The position numbers were made by a program, and so were the translations under genes. From Streptomyces litmocidini (lineage in GTDB: Bacteria > Actinomycetota > Actinomycetes > Streptomycetales > Streptomycetaceae), in assembly GCF_014649755.1 (NCBI RefSeq), contig NZ_BMTQ01000009.1, positions 186,001 through 250,000 of the forward strand: DNA of 64,000 bases. Reading direction: 5' to 3'. Below are positions 25,143-35,449 of this stretch, one piece after another. Within the stretch, counting starts at the first letter, position 1. Each line of letters starts with the position of its first letter. Under the pieces are notes generated by a model. It did not search any database. It saw only the letters and a list, made by a program, of their open reading frames with translations, and was not told where the DNA came from.

Positions 25143-27146
25143 GTGATCAGGATCCCCGAGGTGGCGAAGCGGCTCATGATCGGCCGTGCCCTGCGCAGCA
25201 GCGAGTTGGGGCAGACGCTGCTTCCCAAGCGTGTGGCCCTGCCGATCTTCGCCTCGGACCCCTTGTCGTCGGTCGCCTACGCGACGCAGGAGATCCTGTT
25301 GGTGCTCACGCTGGGCGGACTGGCGTACGTGCACTTCACGCCGTGGATCGCGGCGGCGGTCGTCGCGCTGATGACGGTGGTGGTGCTGTCGTACCAGCAG
25401 GTCGTGCGCGCCTACCCGAGCGGTGGGGGCTCGTACGAGGTCGTGTCCGCGAACCTGGGCGAGGGGGCCGGTCTGGTGGTGGGGGCTGCCCTGCTGGTCG
25501 ACTACGTGATGACGGTGGCGGTGTCGGTGGCTTCCGGCGTGGACAACATCATCTCCGCCGTCCCCCAGCTGCACGCCCAGCGGGTGCCGATGGCACTGGG
25601 CTTCGTGGCGCTGCTCGCGGTGGTGAACCTGCGGGGGGTGCGCGAGTCCGGGCGGGCCTTCGCCGCGCCGACGTACCTGTTCGTCAGCGGCGTCCTCGTC
25701 ATGATCGCCACCGGGCTCTTCCGGTACCTGGCCGGGGACGCGCCGGTCGCCGAGAGCGCGTCGTACGGCATCCGGCCGCAAGAGGGCGACGCACAGCTGG
25801 CCGGCGCGGCGCTGGTGCTGCTGGTGTTGCGTGCGTTTTCCAACGGCTGCACCGCGTTGACCGGCGTGGAGGCGATCTCCAACGGGGTTCCCGCCTTCCG
25901 GAGGCCGAAGTCGCGCAACGCGGCGATCACCCTGGCCGTGATGGGCCTCATCGCCCTCACCATGTTCGTCGGTGTCACCACCCTCGCGATCGTCTCCAAG
26001 GTCCACATCGCCGATGACGCCTGCCGGCTCACCGGACTGGGCGGGGACTGTTCCGCCCACCAGCAGCGCACCGTCATCGCCCAGATCGCGGCCGCGGTCT
26101 TCGGCGGGGAGAGCAGTTTCGGCTTCTACTACGTCCAGGCGGCCACCGCGCTCGTCCTGATCCTCGCCGCGAACACCGCGTTCAACGGTTTCCCGCTGCT
26201 CTCGTCGGTCCTCGCGCAGCGCCGCTACCTGCCCCGGCAGCTGCACAGCCGGGGAGACAGGCTCGCCTTCTCCAACGGCATCGTGGCACTGGCCGTCACC
26301 GCCGGTCTGCTGCTGTGGGGGTTCGAAGCCAGCGTCACGGCCCTGATCCACCTGTACATCCTGGGCGTCTTCACCTCCTTCACGTTCTCGCAGACCGGCA
26401 TGGTCCGGCACTGGAACCAGGTCCTGGCCGCAGGGAGCGACCCCGCGCTGCGCCGCCGCCACAGCGTCGCGCGGATCATCAACGCGGTCGGCGCGGTCTT
26501 CACCGGCCTGGTCCTGGTGGTGGTCCTGTTCACGAAGTTCCTCGACGGCGCCTGGCTGGCCGTGCTGGCCGCCGGGGTGCTGTGGCTGCTGATGCGCGCC
26601 ATCCGCGGGCACTACGACCGCACCACCGCCGAGCTGACGAGCACCGACCCGCACGCCGACCTCACCTCCCCCTCCCGTGTCCTGGCGATCGTGCTGGTCT
26701 CCAACGTCCACAAACCGACGCTCCGGGCCCTGGCCTATGCGCGCGCTTCGAAGCCGGCCCGGCTGGAGGCGCTGACCGTCGCCGTCGACCGCGACGAGAC
26801 GCGCGCACTGGAAGACCAGTGGGAGCGGCTCGGCATCGACGTCCCCCTCAAGGTCCTGGACTCCCCCTACCGCGAGGTCACCCGGCCCGTCGTCGACCAC
26901 GTGCGCTCCCTCCGCCGCGAGAGCCCCCGCGACATGGTCGCGGTCTACATCCCCGAGTACGTCGTCGGCCGCTGGTGGGAGAACCTGCTGCACAACCAGT
27001 CCGCACTCCGGATCAAGGCACGCCTGCGCTTCACTCCGGGCGTCATGGTGATCAGCGTGCCCTGGCAGCTCATCTCCTCCGCGCGGGCCGACCACCACGG
27101 TGCACGTGCTCCGGGCTCCGTCCGCCGAGGCGAACCGCCGCACTGA
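25143..27146 (+). CDS. APC-superfamily permease, KimA-like potassium transporter candidate
   Basis: The 667-residue protein has about 12 membrane segments (roughly residues 30-490) with the APC signature FASDPLSSVAYATQEILLVL and YPSGGGSYEVVSANLGEGAG. A C-terminal cytoplasmic domain of about 160 residues follows (LAIVLVSNVHKPTLRALAYA ... SPRDMVAVYIPEYVVGRWWE) with a USP-like alpha/beta pattern. This layout is that of KimA, a proton-coupled potassium importer controlled by c-di-AMP through the C-terminal domain. Many actinomycete homologues are listed only as amino-acid permeases. No ydaO-type riboswitch is evident upstream. The remnant of a universal stress protein follows. Confidence 0.75.
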   Translation: MIRIPEVAKRLMIGRALRSSELGQTLLPKRVALPIFASDPLSSVAYATQEILLVLTLGGLAYVHFTPWIAAAVVALMTVVVLSYQQVVRAYPSGGGSYEVVSANLGEGAGLVVGAALLVDYVMTVAVSVASGVDNIISAVPQLHAQRVPMALGFVALLAVVNLRGVRESGRAFAAPTYLFVSGVLVMIATGLFRYLAGDAPVAESASYGIRPQEGDAQLAGAALVLLVLRAFSNGCTALTGVEAISNGVPAFRRPKSRNAAITLAVMGLIALTMFVGVTTLAIVSKVHIADDACRLTGLGGDCSAHQQRTVIAQIAAAVFGGESSFGFYYVQAATALVLILAANTAFNGFPLLSSVLAQRRYLPRQLHSRGDRLAFSNGIVALAVTAGLLLWGFEASVTALIHLYILGVFTSFTFSQTGMVRHWNQVLAAGSDPALRRRHSVARIINAVGAVFTGLVLVVVLFTKFLDGAWLAVLAAGVLWLLMRAIRGHYDRTTAELTSTDPHADLTSPSRVLAIVLVSNVHKPTLRALAYARASKPARLEALTVAVDRDETRALEDQWERLGIDVPLKVLDSPYREVTRPVVDHVRSLRRESPRDMVAVYIPEYVVGRWWENLLHNQSALRIKARLRFTPGVMVISVPWQLISSARADHHGARAPGSVRRGEPPH

Positions 27147-27235
27147 CCGGGAGCCGTCCGGAGGCCCGGAGGCCCCGTACGGCTTGCGGACCCCGCAGAC
27201 CGTCGTCTCACCGGTGACGAAAGGGAGCGTGAGCG

Positions 27236-27430
27236 GTGGACGGACCGGTGACGGTGGGCGTGGACGGTTCCCCCTCGAACACGAGAGCGCTCGACCGGGC
27301 CGCGTACAACGCCGGTCTCCTCGTCCTCGGAGTCCACCACCGGCACGGCATGGTCCACCGCGAACTCGGACCCGCCCACCACGCCGCACCGCGCCACTCG
27401 CCCTGCCCCGTCGCCCTCGTAGGTACCCCC
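27236..27430 (+). pseudogene. Universal stress protein remnant with internal deletion
   Basis: The frame starts VDGPVTVGVDGSPSNTRALD, the first strand and loop of a UspA domain. It then jumps at once to the C-terminal part GLLVLGVHHRHGMVHRELGP and HHAAPRHSPCPVALV. The central 80 or so residues are missing, including the second strand and helices. The frame then runs on into unrelated sequence. It is a collapsed USP gene. Confidence 0.65.
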
Positions 27431-27521
27431 TGGGCCCCACGAGGACCAGGACTGTCGACGCCGGGTGAAACCAGGGCGCGTCAGGGCGTCTCCGGGAGGG
27501 GCCCACCCGCCGGAAGGACGA

Positions 27522-27556
27522 CGGTGCCCCCGCCCGGACGCCGGGCGGGGGCACCG
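27522..27556. terminator. Hairpin terminator after glpD
   Basis: A perfect 16-bp stem (CGGTGCCCCCGCCCGG / CCGGGCGGGGGCACCG) with a 3-base loop lies 8 bp beyond the glpD stop. Confidence 0.8.
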
Positions 27557-27563
27557 CGTTCCC

Positions 27564-29132
27564 TCACCGTGCCCGGGCCGTACGGGCGAGGGCGTCCCGG
27601 GCCGCTTCCTCGGCGACGGCGCGGTCCTCCGGGACCACGCCGATGCGGGTGCGGCGGTCGAGGAGGTCGGAGACGTCGAGGGCGCCTTCGTGGCGGACCG
27701 CCCACACCAGTTCGGCGCCCGTGACGGGATGGCCGGGTACGACGGGTTCGGCCAGGGCGGGGTCTTCGAGGCCGAGGGCGTGGACGGCCGGGGCTTCGGA
27801 GCCGTAGCGCTGGACGAGGCGGGGCGGGACGTCCAGACCGGCGAGGGTCCCCGGGCGGGCGGCGCCGACGAGGGGGACGGACGCCGTGCGGCAGGCGCCG
27901 GCGGTCAGGCCGCGGGCGGTGACGGCCGCGTCGACGGCGTCCTGGGCCATGCGGCGGTAGGTGGTCAGCTTGCCGCCGACGACGGTGACGATGCCGTCGG
28001 GCGACGTGAGCACGGCGTGCTTGCGCGAGATGTCGGCGGTGCGGCCCTCCGAGTCCCGGGTGTCGAGCAGGGGCCGCAGCCCGGCGAAGGCCCCGACCAC
28101 GTCGGAGCGCCCGACGGTGACGTCGAGGGCGGAGCCGAGGACGTCGAGGAGGAAGCCGATGTCGGTCTCGGGGACCTCCGGCACGTCGGGGACGGCGCCG
28201 TCGACGGGCTCGTCGGTGAGGCCGACGTACACGCGCCCGTCGCCCTGGGGCAGGACCAGGACGAAACGGTTCGTCTCGCCGGGGATCGGGATGTGGAGTC
28301 CGGCGGAGAGCCGGCCGAGGGTTTCCGAGCGCAGGACGAGATGGGTGCCGCGCGAGGGGCGGAGCCGTACGTCGTCGATGAGGCCGCCCGCCCAGACCCC
28401 GGCCGCGTTGACGACGGCGCGGGCGTGGACGCGCAGTTCCTGGCCGGTGGTCTCGTCGCGCACCAGCGCGCCGTCCCCGTGGAGTTCCAGGGCCCTGGCC
28501 CGGGTGAGGATCCGGGCGCCGTGGGCGGCCGCGGTGCGGGCGATCGCGGTCACCAGGCGCGCGTCGTCGGAGAGCCGCCCGTCCCAGGAGAGCAGTCCGC
28601 CGCGCAGGCCGACGGGGCGCAGGGCCGGGGCGAGGTGGCGGGTCTCGACGGCGGACAGCGCGCGCGGCTGCGGCAGCGTGCGGCGCGAGGTGCGGGCGCC
28701 GACGCGCAGCAGGTCGCCCGCGACGAATCCGGCGCGGGCGAGGGCGGCCTGGCCGCGGCTGACGAGCGGGGTGAGGGGGAGCACGAAGGGCTGGGCGCGG
28801 ACGAGGTGGGGGGCGGTGCGTTCCATGAGGATGCCGCGCTCGACGGCGCTCTCGTGGGCGACGTCGAGCTGTCCGGACGCGAGGTAGCGCAGTCCGCCGT
28901 GGATCAGCTTGGAGCTCCAGCGGGAGGTGCCGAACGCGAGGTCGTGGGCGTCGATCGCGGCGACGCGGAGGCCGCGGGTGGCGGCGTCGAGCGCGGCTCC
29001 GGCTCCGGTGGCGCCGAGCCCGACGACGAGCACGTCGACGACGTCGCCGTCGGCGAGCCGGTCCAGTTCGCGTCGGCGCCGCTCGGCGTCGAGCGAGGAG
29101 CCGGGCAGGGCGGTGCTGCACGTGGGGTTCAT
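27564..29132 (-). CDS. glpD: Aerobic glycerol-3-phosphate dehydrogenase
   Basis: The 522-residue protein has the FAD-binding VLVVGLGATGAGAALDAATRG, the GlpD signatures FGTSRWSSKLIHGGLRYL and VVNAAGVWAGGLID, and KLTTYRRMAQDAVDA with a C-terminal GlpD domain (GHPVTGAELVWAVRHEGALD). It oxidises glycerol-3-phosphate to dihydroxyacetone phosphate and feeds the quinone pool. Its start overlaps the stop of the upstream TetR gene by ATGA. With the divergent alkyl-DHAP-synthase-like gene and DAG kinase it forms a glycerolipid locus. Confidence 0.9.
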   Translation of the reverse strand: MNPTCSTALPGSSLDAERRRRELDRLADGDVVDVLVVGLGATGAGAALDAATRGLRVAAIDAHDLAFGTSRWSSKLIHGGLRYLASGQLDVAHESAVERGILMERTAPHLVRAQPFVLPLTPLVSRGQAALARAGFVAGDLLRVGARTSRRTLPQPRALSAVETRHLAPALRPVGLRGGLLSWDGRLSDDARLVTAIARTAAAHGARILTRARALELHGDGALVRDETTGQELRVHARAVVNAAGVWAGGLIDDVRLRPSRGTHLVLRSETLGRLSAGLHIPIPGETNRFVLVLPQGDGRVYVGLTDEPVDGAVPDVPEVPETDIGFLLDVLGSALDVTVGRSDVVGAFAGLRPLLDTRDSEGRTADISRKHAVLTSPDGIVTVVGGKLTTYRRMAQDAVDAAVTARGLTAGACRTASVPLVGAARPGTLAGLDVPPRLVQRYGSEAPAVHALGLEDPALAEPVVPGHPVTGAELVWAVRHEGALDVSDLLDRRTRIGVVPEDRAVAEEAARDALARTARAR

Positions 29133-29728
29133 GGGGCGAGGGTCCTCTCCAGCAGGGTGCGCAGCTCTTCGAGGAAGGCGGCTTCGCTCAGTTCGGGATC
29201 GTCCTCGTCGGCCATGGTGCGCAGCGAGAGCGTGAAGGACTGGACGACGAGCAGCAGGGACCGGGCCTGCACGTCGGGGTGGGCGCGGCGTACGGAACCG
29301 TCCTCGTGCCCTTCCTCCAGCGCGGTGACGAGGAGCCCGAGCAGGGCGTCCTGGCTGGCGCCCCGCCGGTCGAGGACGTACGGCAGCAGCAGTTCGGGGT
29401 CGACGTCGAGGATCTTCCGGAACAGCGGATGGGACCGGAACGCGGCGACTCCCGCCACCAGCCCCTCGACGATCCGGGCCCGTTCGGGCCCCTCGTCGTC
29501 GGCGGGCGGCATGGCGCAGGCGGCCACGGCGATCCATTCACGGGTCATCAGGTCGCCGACGAGGGTCCGCACGTCGGGCCAGCGCCGGTACAGCGTCATC
29601 CGGGACACGCCGGCCCGCCGGGCGACGTCGGTGAGGGTGGTCCGCCGTACGCCGACGGCGAGCACGCAGTCGCGTGCTGCGTCGAGTACGGGATCCGCGT
29701 CCGCATGCTTGTGACGAATGGGCGTCAT
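29129..29728 (-). CDS. TetR-family regulator of the glycerolipid locus
   Basis: The 199-residue protein has an N-terminal TetR HTH (LAVGVRRTTLTDVARRAGVSRMTLYRRWPD). The C-terminal half is helical and non-conserved, as usual for the ligand domain. It is the first gene of the leftward unit with glpD and is divergent from the rightward oxidase, so the 74-bp gap (29729-29802) is likely its operator. The ligand is unknown; a lipid precursor would fit the context. Confidence 0.85.
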   Translation of the reverse strand: MTPIRHKHADADPVLDAARDCVLAVGVRRTTLTDVARRAGVSRMTLYRRWPDVRTLVGDLMTREWIAVAACAMPPADDEGPERARIVEGLVAGVAAFRSHPLFRKILDVDPELLLPYVLDRRGASQDALLGLLVTALEEGHEDGSVRRAHPDVQARSLLLVVQSFTLSLRTMADEDDPELSEAAFLEELRTLLERTLAP

Positions 29729-29802
29729 CTGTCACAGTGTAATGCAGGTACGGGCCGAGCGGCAGTGCCGTCCGTCAAACAGACCGTGAGGAACCTCTCG
29801 AA

Positions 29803-31398
29803 GTGGACATGTTGTGGAGCGGCTGGGGCGACCCGGCCAAGGCGGCGCCCCTGCCCGAATCGGTGACCGGCCTGCTGCGGGACCTGCTCGGCGTCACGCC
29901 GCGCGAGAGCGGCCCGTCCGCCCTCGCCGACATCGACGTGCCCGCCCCGGCACTGACCGGCGAGGCGAGCAGCGCGCTGCGCGCCGCCGTCGCCGCACCC
30001 GACGGCCTGCGGGACGACGCCGAGAGCCGCATCCGGCACACCCGGGGCAAGTCGACCCCCGACCTCCTGCGCATCCGCGCCGGCGAGGTCGACGACATCC
30101 CCGCCGCCGTCGTCCTTCCCGGCAGCCACGACGAGGTCCTCGCCGTCCTGCGGGCCTGCGCGGACCACGGCCTGTCCGCCGTCCCGTTCGGCGGCGGCAC
30201 CTCCGTCGTCGGCGGCCTCGCACCCACCACGAAGCGGCCCTTCGTCGCCCTCGACCTGCGGCGCCTCGACCAGCTGCTCGCCCTCGACGAGGTGTCGCGC
30301 ACCGCCACCCTGCACCCCGGCCTGCGCGGCCCGCAGTGCGAGGCGCTGCTCAACGAGCGGGGCTGGACGCTCGGCCACTTCCCGCAGTCCTTCGAATGGG
30401 CGTCCATCGGCGGATTCGCCGCGGCCCGCTCCAGCGGCCAGGCCTCGGCCGGCTACGGCCGCTTCGACGAGATGGTCCTCGGCCTGAAGGTCGCCACCCC
30501 CGAGGGCACCCTGTGGAGCGGCCGCGCCCCGCGCTCCGCCGCCGGACCCGACCTGCGCCAGCTGATCCTCGGCTCCGAAGGCGTCCTCGGCGTGATCACG
30601 TCGGTGACCGTGCGCATCCGCCCTCTGCCGCAGAAGCGGATCTACGAGGGCTGGCGCTTCGCCTCCTTCGAGGCCGGCACGACCGCACTGCGCCGGCTCG
30701 CCCAGGACGGCCCGCGGCCCACGGTGCTGCGGCTGTCGGACGAGTCCGAGACGTTCGTCGGGCTGGCGCAGCCGGACGCCATCGGCACCGCCGAACTCCC
30801 GCAGAACCCCGGCTGCGTGGCCATCGTCGGCTTCGAGGGCACCGAGGCCGACACGGCCGCCCGCCGTGCCGCCGCGCACGAGGTCCTCCTCGCCTGCGAC
30901 GGCGAGTTCATCGGCGAGGAGGCCGGCGACAAGTGGGAGCACGGCCGCTACGACGCGCCCTACCTGCGTGACGCGCTGCTCGACGCCGGCGCGTTCGTCG
31001 AGACGCTGGAGACGGCCGCGTTCTGGTCCGCCGTCCCCGGTCTGTACGCGGCGGTACGCTCCGCGCTGACCAGCACCCTCACCGAGTCCGGGACCCCGCC
31101 GCTCGTCATGTGCCACATCTCGCACACCTACGAGAACGGCGCCTCGCTGTACTTCACCGTCGTCTCCGCGCAGGGCGAGGACGCCGTCGCGCACTGGGCA
31201 CCGGCGAAGCGGGCGGCGAACGACGCGATCCTGGCGGCGGGCGGCACCATCAGCCACCACCACGGCGTCGGCACCGACCACCGCGACTGGTACGCCCACG
31301 AGGTCGGCCCCCTCGGCATCCGCGTGCTCCAGGCGGTCAAGGCCGAGCTCGACCCGTCCGGCGTGCTGAACCCCGGCGTCCTGATCCCCACCCGCTGA
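29803..31398 (+). CDS. FAD-binding oxidase of alkyldihydroxyacetonephosphate synthase type
   Basis: The GTG at 29803 (GAGGAA 10 bases before) gives 531 residues. The protein has a PCMH FAD domain with VPFGGGTSVVGGLAP, SIGGFAAARSSGQASAGYGR and LILGSEGVLGVITSVTVRIR. Its C-terminal half has WEHGRYDAPYLRDALLDAG and CHISHTYENGASLYFT and ends with the HHHGVGTDHRDW motif seen in AGPS enzymes. AGPS exchanges an acyl group of acyl-DHAP for a fatty alcohol to make ether lipids. GlpD beside it makes DHAP, the same substrate family. True ether-lipid activity is not proven by sequence. Confidence 0.8.
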   Translation: MDMLWSGWGDPAKAAPLPESVTGLLRDLLGVTPRESGPSALADIDVPAPALTGEASSALRAAVAAPDGLRDDAESRIRHTRGKSTPDLLRIRAGEVDDIPAAVVLPGSHDEVLAVLRACADHGLSAVPFGGGTSVVGGLAPTTKRPFVALDLRRLDQLLALDEVSRTATLHPGLRGPQCEALLNERGWTLGHFPQSFEWASIGGFAAARSSGQASAGYGRFDEMVLGLKVATPEGTLWSGRAPRSAAGPDLRQLILGSEGVLGVITSVTVRIRPLPQKRIYEGWRFASFEAGTTALRRLAQDGPRPTVLRLSDESETFVGLAQPDAIGTAELPQNPGCVAIVGFEGTEADTAARRAAAHEVLLACDGEFIGEEAGDKWEHGRYDAPYLRDALLDAGAFVETLETAAFWSAVPGLYAAVRSALTSTLTESGTPPLVMCHISHTYENGASLYFTVVSAQGEDAVAHWAPAKRAANDAILAAGGTISHHHGVGTDHRDWYAHEVGPLGIRVLQAVKAELDPSGVLNPGVLIPTR

Positions 31399-31445
31399 AC
31401 CCCTCCCTCCTGAACCCCTTCTTCTGCCGCCCGGAGGCCAGAGCC

Positions 31446-32327
31446 ATGCGACAGTTCACCGCCGTCGTCAACCCCACCGCAGGGGGATCCAGCGGCACGG
31501 CGAGCTTGCTCCCGCTGGCCCGGCTGCTGCGGGAGGCGGGCGCGCGGCTCGACACCGTCTACAGCCGCAGCCTGGAACACGCCCGGGAAATCGCCCGGGA
31601 CGCCGGAGCGAAGGGGCACGTCGTGCTGGCCGTCGGCGGTGACGGCATGGCCGGCACGGTCGGCGGGGCGCTCAGCGGCACGGACACGGTCTTCGGTCTG
31701 GTCCCCGCGGGCCGCGGCAACGACTTCGCGCGCGCCCTGGGACTTCCCACCGATGCCCGGGGTCTCGCCGAGGTGCTGCTCGACGGCGAGCCGCGGGCCG
31801 TCGACACCATCGGGGTGGAGTCCGCCGGGCACACCGGGGTCTGCGTCCTCGGCAGCGTGTACGCGGGCGTCGACGCGGTGGCCAACCGCCACGCCAACGC
31901 CGCCCGTCTGCTGCGCGGCGCGGCCTCCTACTACGTCGGCGGCCTCCGGGCGGTCCTCGCCTGGAAGCCCGCCGCGTACCGGATCACGATCGACGGAACC
32001 GGACACGAGCGCACCGGCTACACCGTGGTCGCGGCCAACTCCGGGTTCTACGGCTTCGGGAGGAACATCGCACCGGACGCGCGGGTCGACGACGGCCTCC
32101 TCGACGTCGTGGTGATCAAGGACGCGCCCAAGCGGCTCTTCTTCGCCATGATGAACGAACTGAAGACGGGCGCGCACGTGCACCGGCCTCAGATCGAGAT
32201 CCTGCGCGGCAAGGAGGTCCGCATCGAGGCCGACCGGCCCCTCCCGTACGGCGCGGACGGCGAGGTGGACGCGACCCTGCCGGTGACCCTCAGGGTGAGA
32301 CCCGCGTCCCTCCGCGTACTGGCCTGA
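31446..32327 (+). CDS. Diacylglycerol kinase / lipid kinase (DgkB/YegS family)
   Basis: The 293-residue protein has the catalytic-domain motifs VVNPTAGGSSG, VVLAVGGDGMAGTVGGALSG (GGDG) and LVPAGRGNDFARALGLP, with the C-terminal domain GFGRNIAPDARVDDGLLDVV and YGADGEVDA. It phosphorylates diacylglycerol or a related lipid at the membrane. It lies 47 bp after the AGPS-like gene in the same direction, which fits co-transcription in a glycerolipid unit. Confidence 0.88.
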   Translation: MRQFTAVVNPTAGGSSGTASLLPLARLLREAGARLDTVYSRSLEHAREIARDAGAKGHVVLAVGGDGMAGTVGGALSGTDTVFGLVPAGRGNDFARALGLPTDARGLAEVLLDGEPRAVDTIGVESAGHTGVCVLGSVYAGVDAVANRHANAARLLRGAASYYVGGLRAVLAWKPAAYRITIDGTGHERTGYTVVAANSGFYGFGRNIAPDARVDDGLLDVVVIKDAPKRLFFAMMNELKTGAHVHRPQIEILRGKEVRIEADRPLPYGADGEVDATLPVTLRVRPASLRVLA

Positions 32328-32431
32328 CCACGGCTCGGGGCCTCCCGCTCCGCGTCCGCGCCGAGGCGCTCGGCGCCGGCGGCCACGGGGAGACCGTCCG
32401 CGCCACCACGGGGTGGCCCGTCGCTGACGGA

Positions 32432-32463
32432 TGTGCCCCGGGACCGACCGGCCCCGGGGCACA
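32432..32463. terminator. Hairpin between lipid kinase and peptide importer
   Basis: An 11-bp stem (TGTGCCCCGGG / CCCGGGGCACA) with a 10-base loop separates the convergent kinase and ABC-transporter genes. Confidence 0.7.
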
Positions 32464-32481
32464 CCGCGTGCAGGCCGGGCG

Positions 32482-33458
32482 TCAGGCGCTCTCGGGGAAG
32501 TGGCAGGCCACCTGACGGGCCTCGCCCCGTGCGGTGGTCCGCAGGACCGGCGCCTCGGTGCGGCAGACCGCCCGCGCCTTGGGACAGCGGGGGTGGAAGG
32601 TGCAGCCGGGCGGGGGAGCGGCCGGGCTCGGCGGGTCGCCGAGCAGCGTGATCCGTTCCCTGGCCCGCTCGGCGGCCGGGTCCGGCAGCGGCACCGCCGA
32701 GAGCAGCGCCCGGGTGTACGGATGCTCCGGCGCCCCGTACACCCGCTCCTTGTCCCCGATCTCCACGATCCGGCCGAGGTACATCACCGCGACCCGGTCG
32801 CAGACGCGCTTCACCACGGACAGGTCGTGGGCGATGAAGAGATAGGCGAGGCCCAGCTCCCGCTGGAGCCGCTCCATCAGATTGACGATCTGCGCCTGCA
32901 CGGACACGTCGAGGGCGGAGACCGGTTCGTCCGCGACGACCAGCCGGGGGCTCGTCGCGAGCGCGCGGGCGATGCCGATGCGCTGCGCCTGGCCGCCGGA
33001 GAACTCGTGCGGATAGCGGTCGATGTGCTCCGGGATGAGCCCGACGAGCTCCATCAGCCCGACGGCCCGCTCGCGCGCCTCCGCCGCCGAACTCCCCTGG
33101 ACCAGCAGGGGGTCGGAGATGATCCGGGCCACCGTCTGCCGTGGGTTGAGGGAGGAGTGCGGGTCCTGGAAGACCATCTGGATGTCGCGGCGCAGCGGCT
33201 TCAGCTGCCGCTGGGACAGGTGGCTGATGTCGCGCCCGTCGTACGAGACGGAGCCGGCGGTCGGTTCCAGGAGGCGGACGATCGTGCGGCCCGTGGTCGA
33301 CTTGCCGCAGCCGGACTCGCCGACGAGGCCGAGGGTCTCGCCCGCCGCGAGGTCGAAGCCGACGCCGTCGACGGCCCGGATCGGCGCCGAGCGGCCCCGG
33401 CGCCCCGGGAAGGTCGTCCTGAGGTCCCGTACGCGGAGCAGGGGCGGGGGTGTGGTGG

Positions 33459-33462
<4 letters not shown>
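32482..33462 (-). CDS. Oligopeptide/dipeptide ABC importer, ATPase 2 (DppF/OppF type)
   Basis: The 326-residue protein has Walker A GESGCGKST, Q-loop FQDPHSSLNP, signature FSGGQAQRIGIARAL, Walker B LVVADEPVSALD and H-loop AHDLSVV. The C-terminal oligopeptide extension has HPYTRALLSAVPLPDP and cysteines in CTFHPRCPKARAVC. Its ATG overlaps the stop of the preceding ATPase (ATGA). It is the last gene of the five-gene import operon. Confidence 0.92.
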
Positions 33463-34462
<1,000 letters not shown>

Positions 34463-34463
<1 letters not shown>

Positions 34464-35449
34464 CAGTACCTCACTCGCGGGTCGACGACGGCGTACAGCA
34501 GGTCGACGGCCAGGTTGGCGACGACGATGAAGGTGGCGGCGAGCAGCGTGACGCCGAGGATGACGGGCTGGTCGCCGGTGGAGAGGGCGCCGTAGAACAA
34601 CCGGCCGACGCCCGGGAGTCCGAAGATGGACTCGGTGATGACGGCGCCGGCGAGGAGACCGCCGAGGTCCATGCCGAAGAGGGTGAGGACGGGGGTCATG
34701 CCGGCGCGGAGCCCGTGTTTGACGACGACCGTGCGGCGGGGGAGTCCCTTGGCGCGGGCGGTGCGGATGTACGGCTCCGCCATGGTCTCGATCATCGAAC
34801 TGCGGCTCTGACGGGCGTACATGGCGGCGTACAGGATCGCGAGCGCCAGCCAGGGCAGCAGCAGGTTGGCGGCCCAGCCGAGCGGGTCGGCGCCGAACGG
34901 CGTGTACTGCGGATAGGGCAGCAGTCCGGCCACCCGGATCAACCCGTAGATCAGCATGACCGAGGTGAAGTAGACGGGCAGGGAGGCGGCGGCGACCGCG
35001 CCGACCATGAGGACGCGGTCGGTGAGGCTGTCCTTGCGCAGGGCCGCCGCGACGCCCGCGGAGAGTCCGAGGAGCAGCCAGAGCGCGGCGGCGCCGAGGG
35101 CGAGGGAGGCGGAGACGGGGAGCCGGTCGACGAGCAGGTCCCAGACGGGCTGGCTGTTCTCGTACGAGTAGCCCAGGCAGGGGAAGTCGCAGTTCAGCGC
35201 GTACGGGCCGGAGCCGATCGTGCGACCGGTGAGGATCCCGGTGGTGAAGTCGGCGAACTGCCGCCACAGCGGCTGGTCCAGTCCCATGTGGGCGCGGATG
35301 GCCTCCAGGCGCTCGGCGCTGCACGATTTGCCGCAGGCCGCGGCGGCGGGGTCGGAGGGCAGGACGTAGAAGATGGTGAAGGTGACGGCGGCGATGGCGA
35401 CGAGGACGGCGACGACGCCGAGCAGCCGGCGGGCCAGGTAGAGGATCAC
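34463..35449 (-). CDS. Oligopeptide/dipeptide ABC importer, permease 1 (DppB type)
   Basis: The 328-residue protein has an N-terminal membrane helix (LARRLLGVVAVLVAIAAVTF) and a long external loop with four cysteines (ACGKSC and CDFPC). Five more helices follow, and the EAA loop reads EPYIRTARAKGLPRRTVVVKHGLR. The loop cysteines may form disulfides outside the cell, which is less common in DppB. The GTG start overlaps the end of the next-upstream permease gene. Confidence 0.88.
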
